Positions 1 through 5,171 are shown, counted from the first letter of the stretch. The stretch: DNA of 11,008 nucleotides from an uncultured Oscillospiraceae bacterium (GCA_900752305.1 CAADUV010000103.1:1-11008); one strand, 5' to 3'. Notes: generated by a model not told the origin, from the letters alone. Numbers and translations: made by a program.

Positions 1-34
1 CTCTCAGGTAAACCAAAAGCGCGTCGCGATTCAT
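1..34 (-). CDS. Start of a leftward gene, cut by the window edge; product unknown
   Basis: An ATG on the minus strand at 34-32 is followed by an open frame reading MNRDALLVYLR to the window edge. Support is translational and transcriptional: a perfect AGGAGG (48-43) sits 8 nt before the ATG, and a near-consensus promoter lies at 79-107. Eleven residues are too few to assign a family, so I give no function. The promoter carries a palindromic operator and a divergent XRE regulator lies next door, so this gene is likely that regulator's target. Confidence 0.6.
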   Translation of the reverse strand, partial: MNRDALLVYLR

Positions 35-78
35 GAGGAAAACCTCCTATTGTGTCCATTCCTAATCGAACTATCCTT

Positions 79-107
79 ATTTTAGATAAATTCTATCTAA
101 ATGTCAA
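79..107 (-). promoter_or_regulatory. Leftward promoter with an inverted-repeat operator in its spacer
   Basis: Read on the minus strand, TTGACA (107-102) and TAAAAT (84-79) are separated by exactly 17 nt, a near-perfect sigma-A promoter. The spacer and the edge of the -10 box hold a perfect inverted repeat, TTTAGATA / TATCTAAA (81-88 and 94-101, 5-nt gap). A protein bound there would cover both boxes, so repression is the expected outcome. Transcription would start near 72 and serve the gene starting at 34. The rightward gene at 169 lacks an equally clear promoter; TATACT at 128-133 is a possible -10 without a good -35. Confidence 0.8.
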
Positions 108-168
108 TAGGCCGGACTGATCTGCCCTATACTTCAGACTATCCAGAAAAAGAGGCAGTGAATGAAGT

Positions 169-381
169 GTGAAAAACCGAGTGAAGGACCTGCGGGAAGA
201 TTACGACCTGACCCAGCAGCAAGTAGCGGAGGCTATCGGCATTACCCAACGGAAGTACAGCTACATCGAGACCGGCATCCAGCCATTGACGGCGGACATC
301 CTGGTCAAATTGTCCAATTTTTACCACGTCAGCATCGACTACCTCCTGGCCCAGACCGACAACCCCAGACGCAACAAATAA
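169..381 (+). CDS. XRE-family helix-turn-helix regulator (70 aa)
   Basis: A small Cro/CI-type DNA-binding protein consisting almost only of the HTH domain. Residues about 8-60 match the HTH_3 pattern: LREDYDLTQQQVAEAIGI, then the recognition-helix segment TQRKYSYIETG (26-36), then the helix ending in DYLL (57-60). There is no ligand or dimerisation domain beyond it. The GTG start at 169 is the only usable in-frame start after a TGA at 163-165; the nearest purine-rich site, AGAGG at 151-155, is rather far (13 nt), so translation may be modest. It diverges from the gene at 34, whose promoter contains a perfect palindrome. I infer that this protein binds it, possibly also controlling itself. Confidence 0.85.
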   Translation: MKNRVKDLREDYDLTQQQVAEAIGITQRKYSYIETGIQPLTADILVKLSNFYHVSIDYLLAQTDNPRRNK

Positions 382-388
382 AGCAAAG

Positions 389-419
389 AAAACCCGTTCC
401 CACCCAGGGAACGGGTTTT
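389..419. terminator. Bidirectional rho-independent terminator
   Basis: A perfect 12-bp inverted repeat, AAAACCCGTTCC (389-400) and GGAACGGGTTTT (408-419), with a 7-nt loop. The A-tract on one side and T-tract on the other let it end both the rightward XRE gene (stop at 381) and the leftward aldolase operon (stop at 427). Confidence 0.92.
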
Positions 420-426
420 GTCGTTA

Positions 427-1083
427 TCATTCCGGGAAGTTGCCCAACGCGACTCCCTTCTGGTGGAGCACAGCGGCTTCCTCGTCGCTGAGATACTGCG
501 CCTGCCCCATGGTCAGGCAGTAGTAGCGGATGCGGGCGGAGCGCTCCAAGGTCTCCATCCGAGCGCAGGCTTCGGACAGATCTTTGCCCCAGGTCACCGC
601 CCCGTGGTTGGCCAGAAGTACGGCGTTGTTGTTCCGGCAGTAGGGCAGGATACTCTCTGCCAGCTCCATGGAGCCGGGGCTGGCGTAGGGCGCCACCTGC
701 ACATGCCCCAGATACAGCCCTTCCTCCGCCAGCAGCATTTTGTCAAAGCCCAGGTTGGCCGCGGCGAAGGCGGTAGAGAAGGGGGGATGGGTGTGGACGG
801 CGGCTAAAGCGCGGGGGTTGGCCTTGTAGAGACACAGGTGCATCTTCAATTCCGAAGAGGGCTTCCGGGTGCCCTCCAGCACGTTGCCCGCCAAATCCGT
901 CTTCACCAGCCATTCGTCCGTCAGAAACCCCTTCCGTGCCCCGGTGGCAGTGGTCCACAGGGTGTCCTCCGTCACCCGGCAGCTCAGGTTGCCGTCGGTG
1001 CCCACGGTCAGCCCCTGTTGGTACAGCTGGTGGCCGGTCTCCATGAGGGCGTCCTTAGCCTCTCGGTCGGTACAGTATCTCAC
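427..1083 (-). CDS. Class II aldolase, probable methylthioribulose/5-deoxyribulose-1-phosphate aldolase
   Basis: A 218-residue zinc-dependent class II aldolase of the FucA/AraD superfamily, the usual length for FucA-like enzymes. Visible landmarks: GNLS at 31-34 and TGARKG at 47-52 (phosphate binding), PSSE at 75-78 with the probable catalytic Glu78, HTHP at 97-100 (zinc ligands His97 and His99) and NHG at 159-161 (third ligand His160). The GTG start overlaps the mtnA stop by 4 nt (GTGA), indicating translational coupling. In the DHAP shunt, an aldolase beside mtnA splits methylthioribulose-1-phosphate (or the 5-deoxy analogue) into DHAP and an aldehyde. That specificity is inferred from context; by sequence alone it could be a fuculose- or ribulose-phosphate aldolase. 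The oxygen-requiring MtnB-MtnD route is not seen. Confidence 0.88.
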   Translation of the reverse strand: MRYCTDREAKDALMETGHQLYQQGLTVGTDGNLSCRVTEDTLWTTATGARKGFLTDEWLVKTDLAGNVLEGTRKPSSELKMHLCLYKANPRALAAVHTHPPFSTAFAAANLGFDKMLLAEEGLYLGHVQVAPYASPGSMELAESILPYCRNNNAVLLANHGAVTWGKDLSEACARMETLERSARIRYYCLTMGQAQYLSDEEAAVLHQKGVALGNFPE

Positions 1084-2156
1084 AGGGGATTCGCCGCCTT
1101 TCGTGCAAAGATTTCCTTCAGGGACACGTCATAAGGTGCCCGCGCCACCCCGTACTCGGTGACGATGCCGGTGATGAGGTCGGCGTCGGTCACGTCGAAA
1201 GCCGGGTTGAAGGTCTTCACGCCGTCGGCGGCCATGGGCTTTGCGTACCACATGGTGGAGATCTCCGAACCCTCCCGTTCCTCAATGGGGATTTCCGCGC
1301 CGGTGGGGGTGTTCCTATCAATGGTGGAGGAGGGCGCACAGATGTAGAAGGGGATGCCGAAGCGCTTGGCCAGGATGGCAACGCCCAGCGTGCCGATCTT
1401 GTTGGCCGCATCCCCGTTGGCCGCCACCCGGTCACAGCCCACGAACACCGCCTGCACCCACCCCTTCTTCATGACCGTAGCCGCCATGTTGTCACAGATG
1501 AGGGTCACATCCACTCCGGCCGCGTGCAGCTCGGAAGCGGTCAGCCGCGCGCCCTGGAGCAGGGGACGGGTTTCGTCAGCGAACACCTTGAAGTGATAGC
1601 CACGCTCCTGCCCCAGATAGATGGGTGCGGTAGCCGTGCCGTACTTCACCGTAGCCAACTGCCCGGCGTTGCAGTGGGTCAGCAGACCCCAACCCGGTTC
1701 CACCAGATCCAGCCCGTACTCGCCAATCTTCCGGCACACCCGGATGTCCTCGTCGTGGATGTCCTCGCTCTCCTGGAGCAGCTTGGCGCGGATGCCGTCC
1801 ACCGTGTCCAGCTCTTTGACCGCCCCTTCCATCCGCTCCAGCGCCCAGCGCAGATTTACCGCAGTGGGACGGGAGGAGGCCAGATATTCGGCGGCGTCGT
1901 GGAGCTTCACCCGGAAGGCGTCGGCGTCTGTTGCCTGAATCTCCCGCGCAGCCAGATACAGCCCATAGGCGGCAGCCACCCCAATGGCAGGCGCGCCACG
2001 CACCTGCAAGATCTTGATGGCGTTCCAAATCTCCGCCTGGGTGTGCAAATCTAGGAACACCAGCTCGCCCGGCAGCTTGGTCTGGTCGATGATGTGCAAA
2101 GCGTCCTTGGCGGCGTTCAGCGCCACCGTGTCATGCTGTAAGATCGAATCCTTCAT
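1080..2156 (-). CDS. mtnA: S-methyl-5-thioribose-1-phosphate isomerase MtnA
   Basis: Converts 5-methylthioribose-1-phosphate (and in some bacteria 5-deoxyribose-1-phosphate) to the ribulose-1-phosphate form in the cytoplasm. The 358-residue length is typical. Signature stretches are present in order: RGAPAIG at 53-59, RPTAVNLRWAL at 96-106, THCNAGQLATVKYGTA at 160-175 with catalytic Cys162, ADETRP at 193-198, GCDRVAANGDAANKIGT at 240-256 with catalytic Asp242, and APSSTID at 274-280. Family members often have GADR where this has GCDR, a mild variation. Start ATG at 2156 lies 4 nt after the larB stop, with its ribosome site (AGGGG) inside the end of larB. The upstream steps (MTA/deoxyadenosine nucleosidase and kinase, or phosphorylase) are not in this window. 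The aldolase that follows is its likely partner. Confidence 0.95.
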   Translation of the reverse strand: MKDSILQHDTVALNAAKDALHIIDQTKLPGELVFLDLHTQAEIWNAIKILQVRGAPAIGVAAAYGLYLAAREIQATDADAFRVKLHDAAEYLASSRPTAVNLRWALERMEGAVKELDTVDGIRAKLLQESEDIHDEDIRVCRKIGEYGLDLVEPGWGLLTHCNAGQLATVKYGTATAPIYLGQERGYHFKVFADETRPLLQGARLTASELHAAGVDVTLICDNMAATVMKKGWVQAVFVGCDRVAANGDAANKIGTLGVAILAKRFGIPFYICAPSSTIDRNTPTGAEIPIEEREGSEISTMWYAKPMAADGVKTFNPAFDVTDADLITGIVTEYGVARAPYDVSLKEIFARKAANPL

Positions 2157-2160
2157 CTTC

Positions 2161-2916
2161 TCAAATCCCCTTCATCTGATTGATCATCGAGGCCTGATAC
2201 CCAGCCCCGAACCCGTTGTCGATGTTCACCACGCTGACCCCCGAGGCGCAGGAGTTGAGCATGGAAAGCAGAGCGGCCAACCCGCCGAAGCTGGCGCCAT
2301 AGCCCACGCTGGTGGGCACGGCGATGACCGGACAGTCCGCCAGCCCGCCGATGACGCTGGCCAGCGCCCCTTCCATCCCGGCCACCACGATGAGCACCCG
2401 AGCGGACATGATGACGTCCAGATGAGCCAGCGTCCGGTGCAGACCGGACACCCCCACGTCATACAGACAGGTCACCCGGTTGCCCAGCACCTGGGCGGTC
2501 AGCGCCGCCTCTTCCGCCACCGGAATGTCGCTGGTGCCGCCGGTGACCACCACGATGTTCCCCACCTGAGGCCGTTCCGTCGGCGCGGCGATGCCCACCT
2601 TGGACAGAGGGTGATAATCCCGCGGCAGTTGGGCTTGTACCAGCCCCGCCGCCTCCGCTGACATCCGGGTCACCAGGATGTTCTGCACGCCGTCTCCGGT
2701 CATCCGCCGCAAAATGCCCAAAATCTCCTCCGGCGTCTTGCCCGCTCCGTAGATGACTTCCGCCGCGCCCTGGCGGATGGGGCGGTGGCTGTCGATCTTG
2801 GCATAGCCTAAGTCCTCAAAGGGCGCCAGTTTCAGCTGTAACAGCGCTTCCTCCGGCTTCAGTTGGCCGGACTGTACCTGTTGGAGCAGCTGTAACGTCT
2901 CCTGCCGGTCCTGCAT
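2161..2916 (-). CDS. larB: LarB, pyridinium-3,5-biscarboxylate mononucleotide synthase (nickel pincer cofactor)
   Basis: LarB carboxylates and hydrolyses nicotinic acid adenine dinucleotide in the first step of nickel-pincer nucleotide synthesis, the cofactor of lactate racemase LarA and related enzymes. The 251-residue protein has the AIR-carboxylase-like core: VVVTGGTSDIPVAEEA at 122-137, CLYDVGVSGLHR at 150-161, VAGMEGALASVIGGL at 178-192, PVIAVPTSVGYGASFGG at 196-212, then NSCASGVSVVNIDNGFGAG at 221-239. Cys223 in the last block matches the cysteine that attaches the substrate in characterised LarB. I start at ATG 2916, not an in-frame ATG 33 nt upstream, because GGGAGGG lies 6 nt before it. 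First gene of the operon with mtnA and the aldolase. LarC, LarE and LarA are not in the window; LarB also uses an NAD precursor. Confidence 0.92.
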   Translation of the reverse strand: MQDRQETLQLLQQVQSGQLKPEEALLQLKLAPFEDLGYAKIDSHRPIRQGAAEVIYGAGKTPEEILGILRRMTGDGVQNILVTRMSAEAAGLVQAQLPRDYHPLSKVGIAAPTERPQVGNIVVVTGGTSDIPVAEEAALTAQVLGNRVTCLYDVGVSGLHRTLAHLDVIMSARVLIVVAGMEGALASVIGGLADCPVIAVPTSVGYGASFGGLAALLSMLNSCASGVSVVNIDNGFGAGYQASMINQMKGI

Positions 2917-2958
2917 CCAGAATCCCTCCCTTTTCCGGTCGAATCGCAATATAAATCC

Positions 2959-2987
2959 AGTATACTCAATTTTTCCGGGGGATGCAA
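2959..2987 (-). promoter_or_regulatory. Promoter of the larB-mtnA-aldolase operon
   Basis: On the minus strand TTGCAT (2987-2982) and TATACT (2964-2959) are separated by 17 nt. Start of transcription is expected near 2952, giving a short leader of about 35 nt with no room for a riboswitch. Confidence 0.82.
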
Positions 2988-2993
2988 GGGGAG

Positions 2994-3022
2994 TTCCCTG
3001 AAAAGAAAAATCGTGTTATAAT
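2994..3022 (+). promoter_or_regulatory. Promoter of the FliB-like gene
   Basis: A perfect TATAAT (3017-3022) preceded by TG (3014-3015), i.e. an extended -10, with a weak -35 (TTCCCT, 2994-2999) 17 nt upstream. It is back-to-back with the larB promoter; the two -35 boxes are only 6 nt apart. Confidence 0.75.
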
Positions 3023-3051
3023 GACAAAAGAGATAGAAAGGGAGAATGACC

Positions 3052-4170
3052 ATGAAACTGTATCAGCCCACCTGTTGGAAGTCGTTCCAATGTACGGCAT
3101 CCCAGTGCAGCGACAACTGCTGCATCGGCTGGGAGATCGACATCGACCCGGACAGTTATGCCCGCTATCAGGCTTTGCCTGGCGCTTTTGGCCAGCGGGT
3201 CCGGGCGAGCATCCAGCCGGGGGAGACGCCCTGCTTCCGGATGAACGGGGAGCGCTGCGCCATGTTGAACGGGGAGAACCTGTGCCAGATCTATCGGCGC
3301 TTGGGCAAGGAGGGGCTGTGCCAGATCTGTCACGACCACCCCCTGTTCACCGACACCTTCGGCACCCGCCGGGAGACCGGCTTAGGGTTGTGCTGCGAGG
3401 AGGCGGCACGATTGCTCTTCGCCCAACCGGAGCCGCTGACCCTGTACGCCACGGACACAGCGGAGCCGGAGTACTCGGAAGAGGTAGAGGAAGGCTTAGT
3501 GACACAGATGACCGCCCTGCGGGACCACCTCTTCCACCTGCTCCACGACCGCACCGTGCCCATCAACCTGCGCCTGTGCCAGGTGCTCATCGAAGCCCAG
3601 GAAGCCCAGTGGATCTGGGAGGAGGAGCGCTGGCAGGCGCTGGAACAGCTGCTCCACAGCGAACCAGGCCGCCCGGACGCCGTGCCCATGGACACCCGGC
3701 AGGCGGTGAGCCTGTTACAGGAGTGGGTGACCCGGTTCGAGACCTTCGAGCCCATCAACGACGCCTGGACGGCGCTGTTGGGGCAGTGCAACACTCTGCT
3801 GCAGCAGCCGGAAGGGGAGATATTCGCCCTGTGGCAGCGATTCGTGGAAACAGTAGCCCACCGCACCCAGGAGTACGAGCAGCTCATGAGCTACTTCCTC
3901 TTTCGCTACTTTTTAAAATGCGTCTACACCGGCGACTGCCGCACGCCGGTGCGCCTGGCAGTGGTGAGCACCATGATGATCGCTTGGCTGGATGTGACAC
4001 GCTTTTGGAAAACCGGACGGTTCACCCCCAAAGACCGCATCCAGATCGCCGGTCTGTATTCCAAGCAGATGGAGTATTCTGAGGAAAATTGGGCGGGTCT
4101 GGAGGAAGCGCTGCTGTTCGACCAGGCCTTTGAGGACGCCCTGCTCCAAGACCTGCTGTGCAGCCTGTGA
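3052..4170 (+). CDS. FliB-like flagellin lysine-N-methylase family protein (cysteine cluster)
   Basis: A 372-residue cytoplasmic protein resembling the clostridial group annotated as flagellin lysine-N-methylase (FliB), with an N-terminal cysteine cluster of the YkgJ type. Cysteines are dense in the first third: 8, 14, 19, 23, 24, 61, 69, 78, 90, 93, 114 and 115. They include CSDNCCIGWEIDID (19-32), CAMLNGENLC (69-78) and LCQICHDHP (89-97), a likely iron-sulfur or metal-binding layout. The C-terminal half is helical with YFLFRYFLKCVYTGD (281-295). The start at 3052 is preferred over ATG 3046 because GGGAG (3040-3044) is 7 nt upstream of the former and 1 nt from the latter. No flagellin or methyl donor gene is nearby, so the substrate is unknown and many such proteins probably modify something else. 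Followed by an independently promoted csoR-type gene. Confidence 0.75.
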   Translation: MKLYQPTCWKSFQCTASQCSDNCCIGWEIDIDPDSYARYQALPGAFGQRVRASIQPGETPCFRMNGERCAMLNGENLCQIYRRLGKEGLCQICHDHPLFTDTFGTRRETGLGLCCEEAARLLFAQPEPLTLYATDTAEPEYSEEVEEGLVTQMTALRDHLFHLLHDRTVPINLRLCQVLIEAQEAQWIWEEERWQALEQLLHSEPGRPDAVPMDTRQAVSLLQEWVTRFETFEPINDAWTALLGQCNTLLQQPEGEIFALWQRFVETVAHRTQEYEQLMSYFLFRYFLKCVYTGDCRTPVRLAVVSTMMIAWLDVTRFWKTGRFTPKDRIQIAGLYSKQMEYSEENWAGLEEALLFDQAFEDALLQDLLCSL

Positions 4171-4177
4171 AACGGGA

Positions 4178-4206
4178 TTGACAAGAGTAAAAAAACACGG
4201 TAAAGT
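4178..4206 (+). promoter_or_regulatory. Promoter of the CsoR-family gene
   Basis: TTGACA (4178-4183), 17 nt, TAAAGT (4201-4206), beginning only 8 nt after the preceding stop codon. No obvious terminator separates the two genes, so some read-through from the FliB-like gene is also possible. I did not find a convincing GC-rich CsoR operator dyad around it. Confidence 0.7.
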
Positions 4207-4236
4207 AGTGAAGTTACCAGAAAAGGAGGTGCGTCC

Positions 4237-4593
4237 ATGGACGAGAAAGAACACGCAAGGCTCCACGAAGCGGGCATCGACCACAGCCACGACCACGAAC
4301 ATCCCCATACCCACGGACACGGTCACACCCATAGCCACGCCCACACCAAAGCGGTCTTGAACCGCCTCTCCCGTGCCATCGGCCACCTGGAGCGGGTGCG
4401 GAAGATGGTAGAGGACGGCCAGGACTGCTCCGAAGTCCTCATCCAACTGGCCGCTGTCCGCTCTGCCTTGACCAACACCGGCAAGGTCATCCTCAAGGAT
4501 CACATCGACCACTGCATCGTGGACGCCGTGGAGGAGGGAAATTTGCAGGCCATTGCGGACTTGGAGCGGGCTATTGACCAGTTCATGAAATGA
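4237..4593 (+). CDS. CsoR/RcnR-family metal-sensing repressor with a His-rich tail
   Basis: A 118-residue member of the DUF156 family of all-helical repressors that leave DNA on binding Cu(I), Ni/Co or sulfur species. The core (about 38-118) has the family layout: Cys64 (GQDCSEVLIQL), then His89 and Cys93 (KDHIDHCIVDA). This C-H-C set fits the Cu(I)-type CsoR pattern more than the nickel-type RcnR pattern; His92 is extra. The first 37 residues are unusual: 13 histidines, with His at every even position from 16 to 36. Such a tail could bind Ni, Zn or Cu. Start ATG 4237 has AAGGAGGTG just upstream. No metal-efflux gene is adjacent, so it is an orphan here and its target cannot be read from context. 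Confidence 0.9.
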   Translation: MDEKEHARLHEAGIDHSHDHEHPHTHGHGHTHSHAHTKAVLNRLSRAIGHLERVRKMVEDGQDCSEVLIQLAAVRSALTNTGKVILKDHIDHCIVDAVEEGNLQAIADLERAIDQFMK

Positions 4594-4601
4594 AAAAATG
4601 C

Positions 4602-4625
4602 CAACGCTGCATAGGCAGTCCGTTG
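4602..4625. repeat. Imperfect dyad before antitoxin promoter A
   Basis: CAACG-CTGC (4602-4610) and GCAG-tc-CGTTG (4615-4625) pair with a 4-nt loop and a 2-nt bulge. Its right end overlaps the -35 box of the small RNA promoter at 4623. It could be a weak hairpin ending the csoR mRNA (no T-run) or an operator-like site. A better dyad sits at the same place in the second cassette. Confidence 0.45.
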
Positions 4626-4651
4626 ACATAGGAGACAGGATTTAGTATACT
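4623..4651 (+). promoter_or_regulatory. Promoter of antitoxin RNA A
   Basis: TTGACA (4623-4628), 17 nt, TATACT (4646-4651): perfect -35 and near-perfect -10. It is followed by no ribosome site or reading frame, only a terminator about 90 nt on, which points to a strong non-coding RNA promoter. Confidence 0.85.
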
Positions 4652-4657
4652 AGAAGT

Positions 4658-4750
4658 ACCAAGGGCGCTGCCGGTAGACGGTTCACCCTCTGCCAAGACT
4701 TTGAAGTGATCGCCGAAACTTTGCGAGGGTAGCGGCGATTACTTCTTTTT
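4658..4750 (+). ncRNA. Candidate antitoxin small RNA A (~90 nt)
   Basis: The predicted RNA starts about 7 nt after the -10 box and ends in the T-tract at 4746-4750. It has no plausible coding frame. Its last 12 nt (4739-4750) are antisense to the final codons and stop of toxin A, and the rest is antisense to the toxin mRNA 3' untranslated region. Its 5' part, GGCGCTGCCGGTAGACGGTT (4664-4683), repeats the toxin mRNA 5' end with a 6-nt deletion. Convergent, 3'-overlapping RNA is the arrangement of txpA/RatA and bsrG/SR4. RNA ends are predicted, not measured. Confidence 0.72.
4703..4750 (+). terminator. Terminator of antitoxin RNA A, overlapping the toxin A stop
   Basis: GAAGTGATCGCCG (4703-4715) and CGGCGATTACTTC (4733-4745) form a 13-bp stem with one G-U pair, a 17-nt loop and TTTTT (4746-4750). 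The TTA at 4739-4741 is the toxin stop on the other strand. On the minus strand no T-run follows the stem, so it ends the small RNA better than the toxin mRNA. Confidence 0.85.
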
Positions 4751-4825
4751 ATTAGCCTGAATGAACAGGCTGATAATGCCAACGACCAAGATGCCGATTT
4801 GGATCAAATCAGAATAAGTAACCAT
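4739..4825 (-). CDS. Small hydrophobic type I toxin A, Hol_Tox/TxpA-like (28 aa)
   Basis: A 28-residue peptide beginning MVTYSDLIQ, with one membrane segment at about 7-23 (LIQIGILVVGIISLFIQ) and a charged tail ANKKK. This is the plan of putative holin-like / TxpA-type toxins, which insert in the membrane and depolarise or damage the envelope when overproduced. Evidence that it is real: a strong SD (AAAGGGGGG, 4841-4833) 7 nt before the ATG; its own promoter; an antisense RNA over its 3' end; and a second copy (5085-5171) identical but for V2I, with nine further codons changed only silently. The leader (about 89 nt) has alternating G and C tracts able to hide the SD. Toxicity is inferred from family and architecture. 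An unregulated small membrane protein is the alternative. Confidence 0.82.
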   Translation of the reverse strand: MVTYSDLIQIGILVVGIISLFIQANKKK

Positions 4826-4920
4826 TGGACAGCCCCCCTTTCTCAACGAACAGGGGGCAAGAAGCGTCACCCCCTGAAGCAGAGGGCCGACCGCCTACCG
4901 TTACTGGCAGCGCCGAGGAT

Positions 4921-4949
4921 AGGATAGCACAAAATCTGACAAAAGACAA
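4921..4949 (-). promoter_or_regulatory. Promoter of toxin A
   Basis: On the minus strand TTGTCT (4949-4944), 17 nt, TATCCT (4926-4921), with TG one base before the -10 (extended -10). The start is predicted at G4914, the first base of the inverted-repeat arm. The spacer segment TTTGTCAGnTTTTGTGC is kept in both copies. Confidence 0.7.
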
Positions 4950-4975
4950 CCGCACAGATGAGAGCTGTGCGGTTG
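4947..4975. promoter_or_regulatory. Perfect 11-bp dyad spanning the divergent -35 boxes of toxin A and antitoxin B
   Basis: CAACCGCACAG (4947-4957) and CTGTGCGGTTG (4965-4975) with a 7-nt centre. Its left end overlaps the -35 of the leftward toxin A promoter and its right end the -35 of the rightward antitoxin B promoter. Either a repressor site able to shut both promoters or a cruciform/hairpin separating the cassettes. No T-run supports a terminator. Confidence 0.65.
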
Positions 4976-5001
4976 ACAATTCCGGAAGGATTCAGTATAC
5001 T
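4973..5001 (+). promoter_or_regulatory. Promoter of antitoxin RNA B
   Basis: TTGACA (4973-4978), 17 nt, TATACT (4996-5001), the same boxes and spacing as for RNA A, although most of the spacer sequence has diverged. Confidence 0.85.
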
Positions 5002-5007
5002 AAAGAT

Positions 5008-5096
5008 ACGAAGGGCGCTGCCGGTAGACGGTTAGCCCAAAGTTAGGTTAATGAAGTAACCGCACCTTTTAGGCTCTGGGGCGGTTACTTCTTTTT
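5008..5096 (+). ncRNA. Candidate antitoxin small RNA B (~90 nt)
   Basis: Same plan as RNA A: start predicted near 5008, shared leader GGCGCTGCCGGTAGACGGTT at 5014-5033, terminator at 5053-5096, and 3' end antisense to the last codons and stop of toxin B. The middle (about 5034-5080) differs from RNA A, including the whole terminator loop, so the two RNAs probably prefer their own toxin mRNAs. No reading frame or ribosome site is present. Confidence 0.72.
5053..5096 (+). terminator. Terminator of antitoxin RNA B, overlapping the toxin B stop
   Basis: GAAGTAACCGC (5053-5063) and GCGGTTACTTC (5081-5091) form a perfect 11-bp stem followed by TTTTT (5092-5096). Compared with copy A both arms have changed together, so the hairpin itself is conserved. 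Confidence 0.88.
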
Positions 5097-5171
5097 ATTG
5101 GCCTGGATGAACAGGCTGATAATGCCAACGACCAGAATGCCAATCTGAATGAGATCGGAATAAGTAATCAT
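5085..5171 (-). CDS. Small hydrophobic type I toxin B, Hol_Tox/TxpA-like (28 aa)
   Basis: Second copy of the peptide, starting MITYSDLIQ and ending ANKKK, with the same single membrane segment. Only residue 2 differs (Ile for Val). Silent changes occur at codons 5, 7, 8, 9, 10, 12, 13, 22 and 24. The SD AAAGGGGGG (5187-5179) is 7 nt from the ATG, and the leader repeats the G5 / C5 / G6 tract order (5220-5216, 5205-5201, 5184-5179). Antisense RNA B covers the 3' end. Role as a membrane-acting type I toxin is inferred from the Hol_Tox-like plan and the cassette layout. Confidence 0.82.
   Translation of the reverse strand: MITYSDLIQIGILVVGIISLFIQANKKK

Larger units (their letters stand above)
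4664..4914. repeat. Inverted repeat enclosing cassette A (toxin mRNA 5'/3' pairing arms)
   Basis: Left arm 4664-4683 reads GGCGCTGCCGGTAGACGGTT. The right arm, 4889-4914 read on the minus strand, is the same with 6 nt inserted after GGCGCTGCC and two substitutions near the end. The right arm begins exactly at the predicted toxin transcription start (4914). A toxin mRNA reaching the left arm could pair its two ends. Confidence 0.8.

Noticed and set aside
162..491. Overlapping plus-strand open frame starting 7 nt before the XRE gene
   Set aside because: It reads through the perfect terminator at 389-419 and gives a Pro/Gln/Arg-rich translation with no domain; the GTG-started XRE frame has a clear HTH.
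2982..4082. Long plus-strand open frame overlapping the FliB-like gene
   Set aside because: It is a +1-frame shadow with a Pro/Arg/Gly-rich translation; its start lies upstream of the real gene's -10 box.
4825..5046. Plus-strand open frame of about 73 codons across the cassette junction
   Set aside because: It has no ribosome site, runs through two promoters and a dyad, and its sequence is not kept in the parallel region of the other cassette.
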